Source of the DNA: G963665925 sp050596425
GTDB taxonomy: Bacteria; Bacillota; Clostridia; Peptostreptococcales; Acidaminobacteraceae
DNA length: 64,000 nucleotides
Direction: 5' to 3'
NCBI RefSeq assembly: GCF_050596425.1
Contig: NZ_CP192292.1
Coordinates: forward strand, 4,092,001 to 4,156,000
Below, piece after piece: positions 62,662-64,000 of this stretch (its first letter is position 1; the number at the start of each line of letters is the position of its first letter). The position numbers and the translations under genes were made by a program. The notes under the pieces are model-generated. The model ran no database searches and was not told the origin of the DNA. It saw only the letters and a list, made by a program, of their open reading frames with translations.

Positions 62662-62900
62662 TTTAAAAACCTCCATAGCCCATGCTTTAAAGTATACATA
62701 CCCCACCTTAAATAGAATAGCAGATATTCGACAAAATTCCTATTTATTTGACAAAGACTTATCATTTTTTCATGACATTTTTCCTATTTTTAATGAAAAT
62801 CGTAGTATTTTCTGATTCTTTTTCCTCATTTCTCCATAACTGTATTTTATCCAGTGTCTTTTTTTATATATTTTTGTCAGCTTATGCGCACAAGCTATTT

Positions 62901-63020
62901 GAGCGATTTGCAAAATGTCATTCAAGAACCTTCGCTATATCATATATGGAAATCTTGATTCTTAAATATCAATATACAGTATGATGAGAGCATAGATCTG
63001 TAATTCTGCAAGCGCCTGAT
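62901..63020 (-). repeat. Structured ~119-bp intergenic repeat, copy 4
   Basis: Minus strand, toward the kinase gene (about 240 bp upstream). Outer stem TTGCAGAAT pairs with ATTTTGCAA; the C in TTGCA makes a C-G pair where copies 2 and 3 have U-G. Central GATATTTAAGAATCAA as in copy 2. Confidence 0.75.
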
Positions 63021-63054
63021 TTCGATTTGAGTCTTACAAGAACAATATTTTACT

Positions 63055-63100
63055 TCAAAAAACAAATGAGCACATTACATTTTCTGTAAGGCGCTCATTT
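63055..63100 (-). terminator. Terminator of the MFS gene
   Basis: Minus strand AAATGAGC (with inner CTTACA/TGTAA) pairs with GCTCATTT, followed by GTTTTTT. Confidence 0.85.
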
Positions 63101-63128
63101 TTATTGGCTTTCAAGGACCCATTCAGTC

Positions 63129-64000
63129 CTAATGCGTTTCCGCTTTTGCTTCTACTTGTTGTGTATCTAAACGAATCATTCTGCCCTTTTCATTCTGATC
63201 AAGCACATACATGCCAATCATGGACACGATCATTAAAACGGATATAAGATTCCATGCTCTTGGTATTGTTATCGTTTCTAATAATATTCCCATAATATAT
63301 GGACTCACGGTATGACCTAGGCCAATCAACATTGGTAAAACTGAGTTCATTCTGCCACGATGGGAAGCTGGTGTGTGATTAATAATAAATGGGGTGAAGC
63401 TTATAACCACTATGATTTCCCCTAGAGTCATTAAGAATACTGCTAAGAAAAATGCCGTCCTTGTTTCCACGAAACCAAGCACACCAAAACCTATTAAGTA
63501 GAACAAACCACCTATGAGTATCCTAAAGGTGTTCCTCTTACCATCTAAACGGGCTGTTAAAAATGGGGTAAAGGCTATAACAACAATGCCATTAAAACTA
63601 GCCAGTATCCCATATAAGGCAGCGCCCGCATCTCCGTATACATCCGCAGCATGCAGAGGCATTAAGAAAGACCACTGCTGGTAGACAAAATTATAGCCCA
63701 GCATAATAATGGAAAAGGCTATTAAAACCGGTCGCTTTAGAATGATGCTAAAAATACTGCCTTCCACATTCTTTTCCATTTCTGAAAACCCTTCATCATT
63801 TTTGGTGTATCCAATGGTTTCTGGAATATAAATCAGAACCAGTAAGACAGCGATAAGGGCTGTTATGGCATCTCCTAGGAAAAAGAGAAGGAACATTTTT
63901 TTTGAAAACAGAAGCCCACCAATTGTTGGACCTATGGCAAAGCCTAGATTGAAGCCCAAGTAAGTCAGCGAAAAAGCATTTTCCCTGTTTTCTTTGTTGG
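63129..64000 (-). CDS. MFS transporter (5' end outside window)
   Basis: At least 290 residues; the frame is open to the window end, where NKENRENAFSLTYLGFNLGFAIGPTIGGLLF is read, the family's helix 5 region (A-F-S-L-x-Y-L-G-x-N-x-G-x-x-x-G-P). About eight further hydrophobic helices follow. A DHA1-type drug or metabolite efflux protein (YfmO/YqjV/MdtG-like). The N-terminal part with the motif A loop is missing from the window. Substrate unknown. Confidence 0.85.
   Translation of the reverse strand, partial: NKENRENAFSLTYLGFNLGFAIGPTIGGLLFSKKMFLLFFLGDAITALIAVLLVLIYIPETIGYTKNDEGFSEMEKNVEGSIFSIILKRPVLIAFSIIMLGYNFVYQQWSFLMPLHAADVYGDAGAALYGILASFNGIVVIAFTPFLTARLDGKRNTFRILIGGLFYLIGFGVLGFVETRTAFFLAVFLMTLGEIIVVISFTPFIINHTPASHRGRMNSVLPMLIGLGHTVSPYIMGILLETITIPRAWNLISVLMIVSMIGMYVLDQNEKGRMIRLDTQQVEAKAETH

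Overview
The window looks like a chromosomal segment of an anaerobic, low-to-moderate GC Firmicute of the class Clostridia. Signs of this are the strong AGGAGG-type ribosome sites, T-box-free but riboswitch-rich leaders (guanine, TPP, cobalamin), a CIRCE-controlled groES-groEL pair, a UGA-containing HesB-like selenoprotein gene, bacteriohemerythrin, many c-di-GMP proteins, and a purine-fermentation gene set. I cannot name the species; a purine-fermenting relative of the Peptostreptococcales/Tissierellales groups is my guess.

Layout. 1-13 kb: a secreted chitinase (cut by the window edge), the HesB selenoprotein, a PadR regulator, hemerythrin, a tandem pair of sensor proteins with periplasmic solute-binding domains (the first with a dead kinase core), a flavin monooxygenase-like protein and a diguanylate cyclase. 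13-20 kb: a sodium:alanine/glycine symporter, an EAL-HDOD protein, guaA, and guaB behind a guanine riboswitch. 20-34 kb: a heterodimeric ABC exporter, another diguanylate cyclase, a phosphoesterase, thiT behind a TPP riboswitch, groESL, a CadC-like metal sensor, a second EAL-HDOD protein, an HD-GYP phosphodiesterase and an OGG-type DNA glycosylase. An orphan cobalamin riboswitch sits at 34.2-34.4 kb.

34.5-60.5 kb is the heart of the window: a purine catabolism region built around a bacterial microcompartment (BMC). It holds a normal adenine deaminase, a four-subunit molybdenum hydroxylase with a split molybdopterin subunit (xanthine/nicotinate dehydrogenase family), an AzgA-type purine permease, a divergent adenine-deaminase paralogue, one BMC vertex protein, three BMC-H shell proteins, a BMC flavoprotein, a small unknown protein, a UbiD decarboxylase with its UbiX flavin prenyltransferase, an isochorismatase-family hydrolase, a dihydropyrimidinase/allantoinase-like cyclic amidohydrolase, formate-THF ligase, a formiminotransferase, a cyclase-family hydrolase on the other strand, and a guanine deaminase. 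In order these match, almost step for step, the classical clostridial xanthine fermentation route: xanthine, 4-ureido-5-imidazolecarboxylate, 4-amino-5-imidazolecarboxylate, 4-aminoimidazole, 4-imidazolone, formiminoglycine, then glycine plus formimino-THF and finally formate plus ATP. The enzyme-to-step assignment is my inference. It predicts a microcompartment that encloses unstable aminoimidazole/imidazolone intermediates rather than an aldehyde, and a prenylated-FMN decarboxylase in purine fermentation.

55.5-64 kb holds a FapA/DUF342 protein, a GAF-domain protein, a third solute-binding-domain histidine kinase and a partial MFS transporter. A family of four ~119-bp structured repeats (4.7, 12.7, 30.4 and 62.9 kb) lies upstream of, and in the same orientation as, two sensor-protein genes, a diguanylate cyclase gene and the CadC-like gene. 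I do not recognise the family.
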